Below are positions 37,067 to 46,340 of a stretch of DNA of 64,000 bases, in pieces (within the stretch, counting starts at the first letter, position 1; each line of letters begins with the position of its first letter). A model generated the notes under the pieces. That model searched no databases. It was not told the DNA's origin and was given only the letters and a program-made list of their open reading frames with translations. The position numbers and the translations under genes were made by a program. The stretch is from the NCBI RefSeq assembly GCF_021919125.1, contig NZ_CP083439.1, positions 2,604,001 to 2,668,000 on the forward strand, read 5' to 3'. This stretch comes from Clavibacter sp. A6099. Lineage in GTDB: Bacteria; Actinomycetota; Actinomycetes; Actinomycetales; Microbacteriaceae.

Positions 37067-38649
37067 GCGCCGAACCGCTCGACGAGCGTCCGCTTGAGGA
37101 TCTTGCCGCTCGGCCCGAGCGGCAGCGCCTCGACCACCTCGACCCGCCGCGGGTACTTGTACGACGCGATGCGCTCCTTCATGTACGCGACGACCTCCGC
37201 CGCGTCGACCATGGCGTCCGCCTTCGGCACGATCGCCGCGACGATCTCCTGCCCGTGCTCCTCGTGCGGCACGCCGAACACGGCGCACTGCGCGACGGCC
37301 TCGTGCCGGGCGAGCACCTCCTCGACCTCGCGCGGGTACACGTTGTAGCCGTTGCGCAGGATCATGTCCTTCGTCCGGTCGACGACGCGGATGTAGCCGT
37401 CCTCGTCGATGGTGCCGAGGTCGCCCGAGCGGAACCAGCCGTCGACGACCGCGCGGGCCGTGTCCTCGGGGCGGTGCAGGTACCCGTTCATGAGGTTGTG
37501 GCCGCGGATCACGATCTCGCCGAGCGTGCCCCGCTCGACGAGCTCCACGCGGTCCTCGTGCTCGGGGTCGGCGATCTCGATCTGCACGCCCCAGATCGGC
37601 TTCCCGACGGTGCCGGGCCGGGCAGGCACGCCGACGTGGTTGAACGACGCGACGGGCGAGGTCTCCGTGAGGCCGTAGCCCTCGTGGATCTCGGCGTCGA
37701 ACTGCTCGCGGAACGCGTCGATGACGGCCACGGGGATCGCGGCGCCGCCCGAGATGGCGTAGCGCAGGGACGGGCGCGCGGGGTTCCGGGCGGCGGCCGC
37801 GAGCAGCGCGAAGTACATGGTGGGCACGCCCATGAACACCTGCGTCTCGTGCTCGACCATGAGCGCGAGCGCGGTGTCGCCGTCGAAGCGGGGCACCATC
37901 ACGATGGTCGCGCCGGCCCGGAACGACGCGTTCATGGTGCAGGTCTGCCCGAAGGTGTGGAACAGGGGCAGGCAGCCGAGGATCCGGTCGCCCGCACGCA
38001 GGTCGAAGGTGTCGAGGATGAGCACGTCGACCTGCATCACGAGCGCCAGGTGGCTGCCCTCCGCGCCCTTCGGCTGGCCGGTGGTGCCGGACGTGTAGAG
38101 GATCGTCGCGGTGTCCGACGGCCGACGCGGCACGTAGGTGCGGATGGGCGTCGCGGCCCGCGCGAGCTCCTCCAGCCGGTCGGGCCCGCCCTCGGTGGCG
38201 GCCGGCACGAGCACGCTGATCACGGGCACCTCCGCGAGCGCGGCACCCCTCGCGCCCTGCTCGAGCAGGGGGCCGGCGCAGACCATGAGCGTGGATCCGG
38301 AGTCGCGCAGCACGTACGCGATCTCCTCGCTCTTCAGCAGCGCGTGCACGGGCACGACCACGCCGCCGAGCGCGAGCACCGCGTAGTAGACGCGCGGGAA
38401 GTCGGCGACGTTCGGGATGAGCATCGCGACGCGCGTCCCCTCCCCCACCCCGCGGTCGCGGAGGGCGCCGGCGTAGGCGCGCGTCTCGTCCCAGAGCTCG
38501 CGGTAGGTGGTGGAGACGTCGCCGACGACCACGGCGACCCGGTCGGCGTGCCGTTCGGCGGACTCGGCGAGGATCGCGGCGACCGAGACGGTGGAGAACC
38601 CGCCGTGCGGCTGCTCGTGCTCGGGCTGGAGGGGCGTGTCGGAGCTCAT
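37063..38649 (-). CDS. Long-chain-fatty-acid--CoA ligase / AMP-dependent synthetase
   Basis: A 528-aa adenylate-forming enzyme that activates a fatty or aromatic acid to its CoA ester. The ATP loop is YTSGTTGQPKGAEGSH, followed by GYGLTETSP (A5) and WFRSGDLGTIDEDGYIRVVDR (A7-A8). RNGYNVYPREVEEVL and the C-terminal catalytic Lys in GPSGKILKR complete the set. It is the first gene of a pair with an aldo/keto reductase. ATG 38649 has no strong Shine-Dalgarno. The divergent 141-bp gap to hrpA (38650-38790) shows nothing clear beyond the hrpA -10-like box. Confidence 0.92.
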   Translation of the reverse strand: MSSDTPLQPEHEQPHGGFSTVSVAAILAESAERHADRVAVVVGDVSTTYRELWDETRAYAGALRDRGVGEGTRVAMLIPNVADFPRVYYAVLALGGVVVPVHALLKSEEIAYVLRDSGSTLMVCAGPLLEQGARGAALAEVPVISVLVPAATEGGPDRLEELARAATPIRTYVPRRPSDTATILYTSGTTGQPKGAEGSHLALVMQVDVLILDTFDLRAGDRILGCLPLFHTFGQTCTMNASFRAGATIVMVPRFDGDTALALMVEHETQVFMGVPTMYFALLAAAARNPARPSLRYAISGGAAIPVAVIDAFREQFDAEIHEGYGLTETSPVASFNHVGVPARPGTVGKPIWGVQIEIADPEHEDRVELVERGTLGEIVIRGHNLMNGYLHRPEDTARAVVDGWFRSGDLGTIDEDGYIRVVDRTKDMILRNGYNVYPREVEEVLARHEAVAQCAVFGVPHEEHGQEIVAAIVPKADAMVDAAEVVAYMKERIASYKYPRRVEVVEALPLGPSGKILKRTLVERFGA

Positions 38650-38790
38650 GGGCGGATCCCGTCGGTCGTCGTCGACTCGGGCGGCGACTGCGACCCGCGC
38701 GCCGTGATGTGCCCGGCGCCTTTCCCCGACGCTACCTCCGGGCCGCGGCCACGGGGAGGGGCGGCGCCCCGCGGATAGACTCAAACCAGC

Positions 38791-41700
38791 ATGGAATTCA
38801 GCATCGCGTACCCGCCCGAGCTCCCCGTCAGCCGGATGCGGGACGAGATCGCCGACGCCATCCGCGACAACCAGGTCGTCATCGTCGCGGGCGCGACCGG
38901 CTCGGGCAAGACGACGCAGCTGCCGAAGATCTGCCTCGAGCTCGGCCGCGAGAGCATCGGCCACACGCAGCCCCGCCGGCTCGCCGCGCGCACCATCTCG
39001 GAGCGCATCGCGGAGGAGCTCGGCGGCGAGGTCGGCCAGCTCGTCGGCTACCAGGTGCGCTTCACCGACAAGGTATCGTCCGACACCCGCATCAAGCTCA
39101 TGACCGACGGGATCCTGCTCAACGAGCTCCAGCGCGACCGGCTGCTCAAGAAGTACGACACGATCATCATCGACGAGGCCCACGAGCGCAGCCTCAACAT
39201 CGACTTCCTGCTCGGCTACCTCAAGCAGCTGCTGCCGCGCCGGCCCGACCTCAAGCTCATCATCACGTCGGCCACCATCGACCCGCAGAGCTTCTCGAAG
39301 CACTTCGGCGACGCGCCCATCGTGGAGGTCTCCGGGCGCACGTACCCGGTGGAGATCCGGTATCGCCCGCTCGTCGCGGAGGCCGCCGTCGCGGGCGAGG
39401 ACGACGACCTCGCCGACGCGCCCATGGAGCGCCCGGCCGACGATCGCGACTTCCTCGAGGGGATCAACGCCGCGCTGGATGAGCTCGCCGCCGAGTCCTC
39501 GGGCGACGTGCTCGTCTTCCTCAGCGGCGAGAACGAGATCCGCGACGCCGAGGACGCGATCCGGAGCAGGAACCTCCCGCACACCGAGGTGCTGCCGCTC
39601 TACGGCCGGCTCTCGTCCGCCGACCAGCACCGCGTCTTCCAGCCGTCCACGCAGGCGGGCGTGCGCCGACGCATCGTGCTCGCCACCAACGTCGCCGAGA
39701 CGAGCCTCACCGTTCCCGGCATCAAGTACGTGATCGACGCCGGCACCGCGCGCATCTCCCGCTACTCCGTGCGCTCGAAGGTGCAGCGGCTCCCCATCGA
39801 GGCGATCTCGCAGGCCTCCGCGAACCAGCGCTCCGGCCGCTCCGGCCGCACGAGCGACGGCATCGCGATCCGCCTGTACTCCGAGGAGGACTTCGCCCGC
39901 CGCCCCGAGTTCACCGAGCCGGAGATCCTGCGCACGAACCTCGCGGCCGTCATCCTGCAGATGGTCTCGCTCGGCCTCGGCGACATCGCCGCGTTCCCGT
40001 TCCTCCAGCCGCCGGACTCGCGCGGCATCAAGGACGGCGTCGACCTGCTCACGGAGCTGGGCGCGGTCGTCCGCTCCCCCGACGGCACGCCCGCCCTCAC
40101 GAAGGTGGGCCGCGACCTGTCGCGCCTGCCGATCGACCCGCGGTTCGCGCGCATGGTCGTCGAGTCGCGCAAGCACGGCGTGAGCCGCGAGGTCATGATC
40201 ATCGTGGCCGGCCTCACCATCCAGGACGTCCGCGAGCGGCCGCTCGAGAAGCGCCCGCAGGCCGACCAGCAGCACGCGCGCTTCGTGGATCCCGCGAGCG
40301 ACTTCATCACGCTCCTCAACCTCTGGAACCACCTCGAGGAGAAGGAGGCCGAGCTCTCCTCGAGCGCGTTCCGTCGGATGTGCAAGGCCGAGTTCCTCAA
40401 CTACGTGCGCGTGCGCGAGTGGAAGGACGTCTTCCGGCAGCTGCGCCAGCTCGCCCGCCCGCTCGACCTGCAGATGAACGAGCCGAAGGCCGACCCGGAC
40501 GGGATCCACAAGTCGCTGCTCGCGGGCCTCCTCAGCCACATCGGACTGAAGGACGCGCAGAAGAAGGACTACGTGGGCGCGCGCCAGTCGCGCTTCGTCG
40601 TGTTCCCCGGATCCGCGCTCGCGAAGAAGCAGCCCGACGCGATCATGAGCGCCGAGCTCGTGGAGACCAGCCGCCTGTTCGCGCGCACCAACGCGGCCAT
40701 CGACCCGGCGTGGGCCGAGCCGATCGCGGGCGGGCTCGTCAAGCGCACCCACAGCGAGCCGCACTGGGAGAAGAAGCAGGGCGCGACCGTGGCATGGGAG
40801 CGCGTGACGCTCTACGGCGTGCCGATCATCCTGAAGCGCCGCGTGCAGTTCTCCCGCATCGATCCCGCGTACGCGCGCGAGCTCTTCATCCGGCACGCGC
40901 TCGTCGAGGGCGACTGGGAGTCGCAGCAGGCGTTCGACCGCGCCAACCGGAAGCTGCGCGAGGAGCTCGCCGAGGTCGAGGAGCGCACGCGCCGCCGCGA
41001 CATCCTCAACGACGACGAGGCCGTGTTCGAGTTCTACGACAAGCGGCTCCCGCGCGACGTCGCCTCCACGCGCGCCTTCGAGGGCTGGTGGAAGAAGCAG
41101 CGGCAGGAGACGCCGGAGCTCCTCACCATGACCGCCGAGGAGCTCCTCGCGGAGGACGCGGTGGACGTCGACGAAGCCGCGTTCCCGCCCACCTGGCAGC
41201 AGGGCGACCAGCGCCTCTCGCTCACCTACCGCTTCGAGCCGGGCGCGCCCGACGACGGCGTGACCGTGCAGGTGCCGCTCGCGCTCCTCGCGCGCCTCAG
41301 CCCCGCCGGCTTCGACTGGCAGGTGCCGGGCATGCGGCGCGACCTCGTGACCGCCATGATCAAGGCCCTCCCCAAGGCGCTGCGCAAGAACGTCGTGCCC
41401 GCCGCCGACTGGGCCGACCGTCTCCTCGAGGGGCTGCCCGAGCCAGATCCGCAGCACCCGGTCGCGTTCACCACCACGATCGCGGGCCTCATCATGCGGA
41501 AGGCGCACGTGCGCGTCGCCGACGACGACTTCGACCTCGACCGGATCCCCGCCCACCTCCGCATGGCGTTCCGCGTGGTCGACGAGCGCGGCCGCGAGGT
41601 CGCCGCCGGCCGCGACCTCACCGAGCTGCAGGCCCGGCTCTCCAGCCGCGCCCGCGACAGCGTCGCCCGCGCGACGGCTCGTCCCGTCGAGCGCGTCGCG

Positions 41701-42609
41701 GGCGCATCCGGATCCGCCACGCGCGGCATGGAGCGCACCGGCCTCACCACGTGGGACCTCGACGAGCTGCCGCGCTTCGTCGACACCGCGCAGGGCGGCA
41801 CGGGCGACAGCCGGCACGTCATCCGCGCCTACCCCGCGCTCGTCGACGAGGGTTCCACCGTCGCGATCCGCCTCATGGCGACCGCGGAGGACCAGGCCCG
41901 CGCCATGCCCGGCGGCGTGCGGCGCCTGCTCGTGCTCGCCATCGCGAACCCCTCGGCGTACGTGAAGCAGCACCTCACGAGCCAGGAGAAGCTGATGCTC
42001 GCGACGAGCCCGTACCCGAACGTGCAGGCGCTCTTCGACGACTGCCTGCTCGCCGCGATCGACCAGGTGCTCGAGCGCGTGGCCCCCGGCGGCGCGATCT
42101 ACTCCAAGGAGCTGTTCGAGACGGCGCGCGACCGCGTCTCGGGCGTCGTCATGGACTCGATGTTCGACACGGTGGCGCTCGTGAACCGGATCCTCACGGG
42201 CGCGCGCGACGCCGAGCGCGCCATCAAGGCCGCGACGAGCATGCAGCTGATCGGCGCGCTCACCGACGCCCGCGAGCAGCTCGCCGGGCTCGTGCACCCG
42301 GGCTTCGTGTCGGCGACCGGTCTCGCCCGGCTCCAGCGCCTGCCTGCCTACCTCTCCGGCCTCACCCACCGCGTCCAGCGCCTGCCCGACCAGCCCGCGC
42401 GCGACCGCGCGTGGATGACGGAGGTGCAGAAGGCGACCGACCTCTACCGCGAGGCCGGCGGCGTCATCCCGTCCGCGCCGCACGCGCCGGAGTCGCTCGT
42501 GCACGCGCGCTGGATGCTGGAGGAGCTGCGCCTCAGCCTCTTCGCCCAGCACCTGCCGACGGCGGAGCCGGTGTCGCTGCAGCGGATCCGCAAGGTGCTC
42601 GCGGGCTGA
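38791..42609 (+). CDS. hrpA: ATP-dependent RNA helicase HrpA
   Basis: A 1272-aa DEAH-box helicase. The helicase core carries GATGSGKTTQLPK (motif I), TQPRRLAART (Ia), DEAHERS (II), SATID (III), ATNVAETSLT (V) and QRSGRSGRT (VI). The HA2/OB region follows, and the long DUF3418 C-terminal domain (about residues 650-1260) is diagnostic of HrpA. It unwinds structured mRNA, including stalled or colliding ribosomes in E. coli. TAGACT lies nine bases before ATG 38791. The minus-strand frame over this gene is an antisense artefact. Confidence 0.95.
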   Translation: MEFSIAYPPELPVSRMRDEIADAIRDNQVVIVAGATGSGKTTQLPKICLELGRESIGHTQPRRLAARTISERIAEELGGEVGQLVGYQVRFTDKVSSDTRIKLMTDGILLNELQRDRLLKKYDTIIIDEAHERSLNIDFLLGYLKQLLPRRPDLKLIITSATIDPQSFSKHFGDAPIVEVSGRTYPVEIRYRPLVAEAAVAGEDDDLADAPMERPADDRDFLEGINAALDELAAESSGDVLVFLSGENEIRDAEDAIRSRNLPHTEVLPLYGRLSSADQHRVFQPSTQAGVRRRIVLATNVAETSLTVPGIKYVIDAGTARISRYSVRSKVQRLPIEAISQASANQRSGRSGRTSDGIAIRLYSEEDFARRPEFTEPEILRTNLAAVILQMVSLGLGDIAAFPFLQPPDSRGIKDGVDLLTELGAVVRSPDGTPALTKVGRDLSRLPIDPRFARMVVESRKHGVSREVMIIVAGLTIQDVRERPLEKRPQADQQHARFVDPASDFITLLNLWNHLEEKEAELSSSAFRRMCKAEFLNYVRVREWKDVFRQLRQLARPLDLQMNEPKADPDGIHKSLLAGLLSHIGLKDAQKKDYVGARQSRFVVFPGSALAKKQPDAIMSAELVETSRLFARTNAAIDPAWAEPIAGGLVKRTHSEPHWEKKQGATVAWERVTLYGVPIILKRRVQFSRIDPAYARELFIRHALVEGDWESQQAFDRANRKLREELAEVEERTRRRDILNDDEAVFEFYDKRLPRDVASTRAFEGWWKKQRQETPELLTMTAEELLAEDAVDVDEAAFPPTWQQGDQRLSLTYRFEPGAPDDGVTVQVPLALLARLSPAGFDWQVPGMRRDLVTAMIKALPKALRKNVVPAADWADRLLEGLPEPDPQHPVAFTTTIAGLIMRKAHVRVADDDFDLDRIPAHLRMAFRVVDERGREVAAGRDLTELQARLSSRARDSVARATARPVERVAGASGSATRGMERTGLTTWDLDELPRFVDTAQGGTGDSRHVIRAYPALVDEGSTVAIRLMATAEDQARAMPGGVRRLLVLAIANPSAYVKQHLTSQEKLMLATSPYPNVQALFDDCLLAAIDQVLERVAPGGAIYSKELFETARDRVSGVVMDSMFDTVALVNRILTGARDAERAIKAATSMQLIGALTDAREQLAGLVHPGFVSATGLARLQRLPAYLSGLTHRVQRLPDQPARDRAWMTEVQKATDLYREAGGVIPSAPHAPESLVHARWMLEELRLSLFAQHLPTAEPVSLQRIRKVLAG

Positions 42610-42620
42610 GGCGCCGGGCG

Positions 42621-43181
42621 TCAGCTGCCTGGCTGGACGGGATCGGGCAGGGCGGGCTCGCCGGTGGGCCTGGCGTAGTACGCCCACGGGATCCACATCG
42701 TGCCGATCCGCGTCCAGCCCGCCGCCTCCAGCGCATGATGCGAGGAGAACATGCTCACCCGCCGGTGCTCCCACCGCTGATCGGAGCGCACGAGGTCGTG
42801 GTACAGCGTCCCGAACCCGACGGAGTGCCACCCGTGCCTCCCGGCCTCGTCGAGCTTCTCCATCTCGGTGAACGCGGTCACCGGCTTCATCCTCCAGACC
42901 GACGTGTCGGCGGGCGGGGTCGGTCCCCCGAACCTCTGCTGCGCCGCCTGACGCGAGATGCGCAGCACGTCGCCGATGCGCTCCCAGCTCACTCCCGCGG
43001 CCCGCGCGGAGACGACGGCCTCGCGGAGGGAGTCGCCGGCCTCCATGGAGATGTCCGTCGCCGCTTGGACGAGGCGGAGGTACGCGTCCGGGTCGTGGTC
43101 GAGGTCCTTGCCGATGTCCGGCTCCAACCCCGCCATGATCGAGGTGAGCCCGTCGCGGATGATCTCCTGCTTGTCTGCCAT
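42621..43181 (-). CDS. Small HTH protein, probably autoregulated
   Basis: A 186-aa protein. The N-terminal half is helical with a helix-turn-helix, SWERIGDVLRISRQAAQQRFG (about residues 65-85), like sigma-4 or short phage-type HTH proteins. The C-terminal half has KLDEAGRHGWHSVGFG, which weakly recalls DUF2812-type sensor domains. The promoter is unusually complete: TTGACG, 17 bases, TAGGTT, six bases, ATG 43181. Two copies of an inverted repeat cover it, so I infer autorepression. Target genes beyond the divergent P-loop gene are unknown. Confidence 0.75.
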   Translation of the reverse strand: MADKQEIIRDGLTSIMAGLEPDIGKDLDHDPDAYLRLVQAATDISMEAGDSLREAVVSARAAGVSWERIGDVLRISRQAAQQRFGGPTPPADTSVWRMKPVTAFTEMEKLDEAGRHGWHSVGFGTLYHDLVRSDQRWEHRRVSMFSSHHALEAAGWTRIGTMWIPWAYYARPTGEPALPDPVQPGS

Positions 43182-43184
43182 GCC

Positions 43185-43228
43185 GTCAACCTATTGTTGA
43201 CATCTCGCGACGTCAACCAGTGATTGAC
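43185..43228. promoter_or_regulatory. Duplicated operator GTCAAC-N5-RTTGAC over the HTH-gene promoter
   Basis: Copy 1 is GTCAAC-CTATT-GTTGAC (43185-43201, perfect palindrome). Copy 2 is GTCAAC-CAGTG-ATTGAC (43212-43228, one mismatch). They are 27 bp apart. Copy 1 covers the -10 (43193-43188) and copy 2 the -35 (43216-43211) of the minus-strand HTH gene. Both lie upstream of the plus-strand P-loop gene. Confidence 0.75.
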
Positions 43229-43270
43229 ACCGGTCGACCAACGGCACCCGCCGCCGCGTACCGTCGACGC

Positions 43271-43711
43271 ATGACGCGGATCCTCCTCACCGGCATGTCC
43301 GGCGCCGGGAAGTCGACGCTCCTCGGCGAGCTAGCCAGGCGAGGGCACCGCACGCTCGACACCGACCACGACGGCTGGACCCTGCCGGACGGCCGATGGG
43401 ACGATGCCCGGATGACCCGTCTCCTCGACCGCGAGCCGCGCATCGTCATCTCGGGCACCGTCGAGAACCAGGGCGCGTTCCGCGATCGCTTCGCGCGCGT
43501 CGTGCTCCTGAGCGCGCCTCTCGACGTCCTCCTCGCCCGCGTGGCCGCGCGCACCGGGAACGACTACGGGAAGGATCCCGTCGAGCGGGAGGAGATCCGC
43601 CGGCACACGCGGGAGGTGGAGCCCCTGCTCCGCCGGTCGGCTGATGTCGAGCTCGACGGCCGGCGCCCGATCGCGGACCTGGCCGACGAGCTGGAGCGCC
43701 TCCTCGGCTGA
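43271..43711 (+). CDS. P-loop nucleoside/small-molecule kinase-like protein
   Basis: A 146-aa AAA_18/shikimate-kinase-like protein. The Walker A loop is GMSGAGKST, an acidic DTDHDGW follows, and the lid-like segment is ARVAARTGNDYGKD. It probably phosphorylates a small substrate, not identified. ATG 43271 has TACCGT exactly six bases upstream. It is divergent from the HTH gene across the duplicated operator, so it may be co-regulated. Confidence 0.8.
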   Translation: MTRILLTGMSGAGKSTLLGELARRGHRTLDTDHDGWTLPDGRWDDARMTRLLDREPRIVISGTVENQGAFRDRFARVVLLSAPLDVLLARVAARTGNDYGKDPVEREEIRRHTREVEPLLRRSADVELDGRRPIADLADELERLLG

Positions 43712-43718
43712 CCCGCGG

Positions 43719-44564
43719 TCAGACCCCGCCCGGCTCCGCGCCCGTCGCGACCGGCCGCTCCGGCCGGTTCGACCAGGCCGACCACGAGCCCGGGTACAGC
43801 GCCGCATCGATCCCGGCGATGGCGAGCGCCGCGACCTCGTGCGCGGCCGTGACCCCGGAACCGCAGTACACGCCCACCGCGTCGCCCGGCCGGATCCCGA
43901 GGGCCGCGTACCTCTCGCGCAGCGCCTCCGACGACAGGAACGCGCCGTCCGCGTCGAGGTTCTCGACGGTCGGCGCGCTCACGGCGCCCGGGATGTGGCC
44001 GGCGCGCGGATCCACCGGCTCGACCTCGCCGCGGTACCGCTCCCCCGCCCGGGCGTCGAGGAGCGCCCCGGTGCGCGCGAGGCCGGCCGCCGCATCCTCG
44101 TCCAGCGTCGGGAGGCTGCCGCGGGTGAGCGTCACGTCGCCGGGCTCGGGCGCGGTGGAGCCGGCCGCCAGCGGCAGCCCCGCCGCGACCCACGCGGGCA
44201 GCGCGCCGTCGAGGATCCGCACGTCGGCGATCCCGGCGTCGCGCAGCAGCCACCACGCGCGCGCGGCCGCCGTGTTGCCGCCGCCGTCGTGCACGACGAC
44301 CGTGTCGCCCTGCCGGATCCCCCAGGCACGCGCCGCCCGCTCGAGGTCCGCCGTCGCGGGCAGCGGGTGCCTCCCCTCCTCGGGCGCGCCGTGCCCGGCG
44401 AGCTCGGTGTCGAGATCCGCGTACACGGCGCCCGGGATGTGCCCGGCCTCGTGCAGCGGCCGGCCGGGAGGACCGCCGAGCGACCAGCGGACGTCGATCA
44501 CGCGCACGTCGTCCCGGGTGCGGAGGGCGTGGTCGAGCTCGGTCGGCGTGATGAGGATCCCCAT
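43719..44564 (-). CDS. sseA: 3-mercaptopyruvate/thiosulfate sulfurtransferase (two rhodanese domains)
   Basis: A 281-aa sulfurtransferase with two rhodanese domains (about residues 5-130 and 150-275). The active loop in the second is VYCGSGVTA, the CGSGVT form typical of mercaptopyruvate sulfurtransferases. The inactive first domain has VVHDGGGNTAAAR, with Asp in place of Cys. HIPGAVYADLDTEL and HIPGAVSAPT mark the domain repeats. GTG 44567 immediately before ATG 44564 is an alternative start. It is convergent with the P-loop gene. Confidence 0.9.
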   Translation of the reverse strand: MGILITPTELDHALRTRDDVRVIDVRWSLGGPPGRPLHEAGHIPGAVYADLDTELAGHGAPEEGRHPLPATADLERAARAWGIRQGDTVVVHDGGGNTAAARAWWLLRDAGIADVRILDGALPAWVAAGLPLAAGSTAPEPGDVTLTRGSLPTLDEDAAAGLARTGALLDARAGERYRGEVEPVDPRAGHIPGAVSAPTVENLDADGAFLSSEALRERYAALGIRPGDAVGVYCGSGVTAAHEVAALAIAGIDAALYPGSWSAWSNRPERPVATGAEPGGV

Positions 44565-44600
44565 CACCCCATGCTCGCAGGCCCCGCGGCCCGGCCCGTG

Positions 44601-45134
44601 TCAGCGCAGCGGCTTCTCGAAGCAGACCGAGTTCGTCACGGGGATGTACGGCGGGTACACGTCGATCGGCAACCATCCCGCGGTCGCGTAGAGCTGGATC
44701 GCGTCCGGCTGCCGGTCCCCCGTCTGCAGGATCAGCCGACGCGCGCCGCGCTCCCGCGCCACGCGCTCCAGCTCCGCCATGAGCACCCGCGAGAGCCCGG
44801 TGCCGCGGTGCGCCGGATCCACGACCACCTTCTTGAGCTCCAGCTCGTCGCCGAGGTGCCGGATGACGCCGTGCGCCGCCGCGTCCCGGTCGTCCCCGTC
44901 GAGGACGAGCAGCACGACCGCCTCGACGTCGGCCGGGTCGAACGCGAACGCGACGGCCGCCTTCGCGGGCCAGTCGGGGTCGTCGGCGTGCCGCCCCTCG
45001 TACCGCACGTCCATCTCGGCCTCCATGGCCGCTCGGATCCGCGCCCCGCGCGGGTCGTCCCAGCCGACCACCTCGGTGCGGTACGCCCGTCCGTCGCGCG
45101 CGACGTGCCGGGTCCCGGCCTGCTCCTCGGTCAT
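44601..45134 (-). CDS. GNAT-family N-acetyltransferase
   Basis: A 177-aa single-domain GNAT enzyme. The core reads ELELKKVVVDPAHRGTGLSRVLM, with the acetyl-CoA loop RGTGLS, then RRLILQTGDRQPDAIQLYATAGW. AYRTEVVGWDDPRG opens the fold. Substrate unknown. ATG 45134 has a strong GGAGGAAGAGGA leader, unlike the leaderless neighbours. It lies downstream of the nrd operon on the same strand but beyond two stem-loops, so it is probably separate. Confidence 0.88.
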   Translation of the reverse strand: MTEEQAGTRHVARDGRAYRTEVVGWDDPRGARIRAAMEAEMDVRYEGRHADDPDWPAKAAVAFAFDPADVEAVVLLVLDGDDRDAAAHGVIRHLGDELELKKVVVDPAHRGTGLSRVLMAELERVARERGARRLILQTGDRQPDAIQLYATAGWLPIDVYPPYIPVTNSVCFEKPLR

Positions 45135-45160
45135 GCTCCCTCTTCCTCCGGGCCCGACCG

Positions 45161-45256
45161 GATGCCGGCGCGGGCATGACGACGCCCGCACCGGCATCCG
45201 GGTGGATGCGCGGCGCGGGCGGCGTCGATGGTGCGGTGCCGCGGTCTCCCGCGGCA
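45161..45256 (-). terminator. Tandem stem-loops ending the nrd operon
   Basis: Stem 1 (45237-45256) is TGCCGCGG-TCTC-CCGCGGCA, perfect. Stem 2 pairs 45161-45175 with 45184-45198, 15 bp with one mismatch and an 8-base loop. Both lie just after the nrdB stop at 45269 in the direction of transcription. Confidence 0.75.
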
Positions 45257-45268
45257 GGTGGTGCGGTC

Positions 45269-46264
45269 CTACTTGGCGCCGACGGTGGCCGACGCGTTCG
45301 ACTCGTACGACGTGTTGGTCGACTCGAAGAAGTTGACGAGCTGCAGCGTGTCGTTCGCCGTCGCCATCCACTTCGCCGGGTTGGAGACCTTGTACTCGGC
45401 CTCGAAGCCGAGCTCCTCCAGGCGGCGGTCGGCCAGGTACTTCACGTACTGGTTGATGTAGTTCGCGTTGAGGCCGAGGATCCCGTTCGGCAGGAGGTCG
45501 CGGTTGTACTGCTCCTCCATCTCGACGGCGTCGAGGATCATCTGCTTGATCTCGGCGGCGAACTCCTCCGTCTGCAGGTCGGGGTTCTCCTCGAGCACCG
45601 TGAGGATGAGGTTGATCCCGAACTTGAGGTGCAGCGACTCGTCGCGCACGATCCAGTCCATGAGCGAGCCGAAGTTGCGCAGCAGGTTCCGCTGGCGGAA
45701 CGACAGCGACACCATGAAGCCCGAGTAGAACCAGATCCCCTCGAGGATCACGTTGTACGCGACGAGGTTCCGGACGAAGTCCTTCTTGCCCTCGGTGGTG
45801 GTGATGTCGAGGGTCTGCTCGGTCATGCGCTTGATGAACTTGACCTCGAACTCCTCCTTGCGCGCCATCGACGGGATGTCGACGTGGGAGTTGTACGCGG
45901 CCTCGCGGTCGATCGGGAACGTCTCCAGGACGTACTCGAACGACATGCAGTGGTTCGCCTCCTCCCACATCTGCTTCGCCAGGTAGAGGTGGCACTCCGG
46001 CGCGTTGATGTAGGGGTAGACGCCGAACGCCAGCGCCTTGTTCACCAGGAGCTCGTTCGGGTTGAAGTAGCTCATGAGGAACGTGATCGCGTGGCGCTCC
46101 TCGTCCGTCATCTTCTTGAAGTCCGCGATGTCCTCGCCGAGCTGGATCTCGTTGGGGAACCACGTGTTGGCGACGGCCTGGTCGTACAGGTCCATGGCCC
46201 ACTGGTAGTTGACGGGCTTGAGGAGGAGGCCCTCCTGGATTCCCGTGCCGAGGATCTTCGACAT
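45269..46264 (-). CDS. nrdB: Ribonucleotide reductase R2 subunit, class Ic type (Phe at radical-Tyr site)
   Basis: Generates the oxidant for ribonucleotide reduction in NrdA. The 331-aa ferritin-like protein has metal ligands Glu71, Glu102, His105, Glu175, Glu209 and His212, with E. coli-like spacings: 31 between the first two and 34 between Glu175 and Glu209. The residue four after His105, where E. coli has radical Tyr122, is Phe109 (EEANHCMSFEY). The first ligand is Glu rather than Asp. Phe there and Glu first are features of class Ic R2, known from Chlamydia with a Mn/Fe cofactor. Cofactor identity is inference. The gene follows nrdA and a 25-codon ORF by 76 bases. Confidence 0.9.
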   Translation of the reverse strand: MSKILGTGIQEGLLLKPVNYQWAMDLYDQAVANTWFPNEIQLGEDIADFKKMTDEERHAITFLMSYFNPNELLVNKALAFGVYPYINAPECHLYLAKQMWEEANHCMSFEYVLETFPIDREAAYNSHVDIPSMARKEEFEVKFIKRMTEQTLDITTTEGKKDFVRNLVAYNVILEGIWFYSGFMVSLSFRQRNLLRNFGSLMDWIVRDESLHLKFGINLILTVLEENPDLQTEEFAAEIKQMILDAVEMEEQYNRDLLPNGILGLNANYINQYVKYLADRRLEELGFEAEYKVSNPAKWMATANDTLQLVNFFESTNTSYESNASATVGAK

Positions 46265-46340
46265 TGGTGTCTCTACTTTCGCGCTGCGTTACGGGTCGTG
46301 CGGGTGGGGGCGGCTGCGTTCACCGCGACGGCGAACCTGC

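Noticed and set aside
37063-42831. Minus-strand open frame of 1922 codons covering the hrpA region
   Set aside because: Only the part from 38649 down is a gene (acyl-CoA ligase). The rest is antisense to hrpA and has Arg/His/Asp-rich composition with no domains, as expected from GC-biased third positions.
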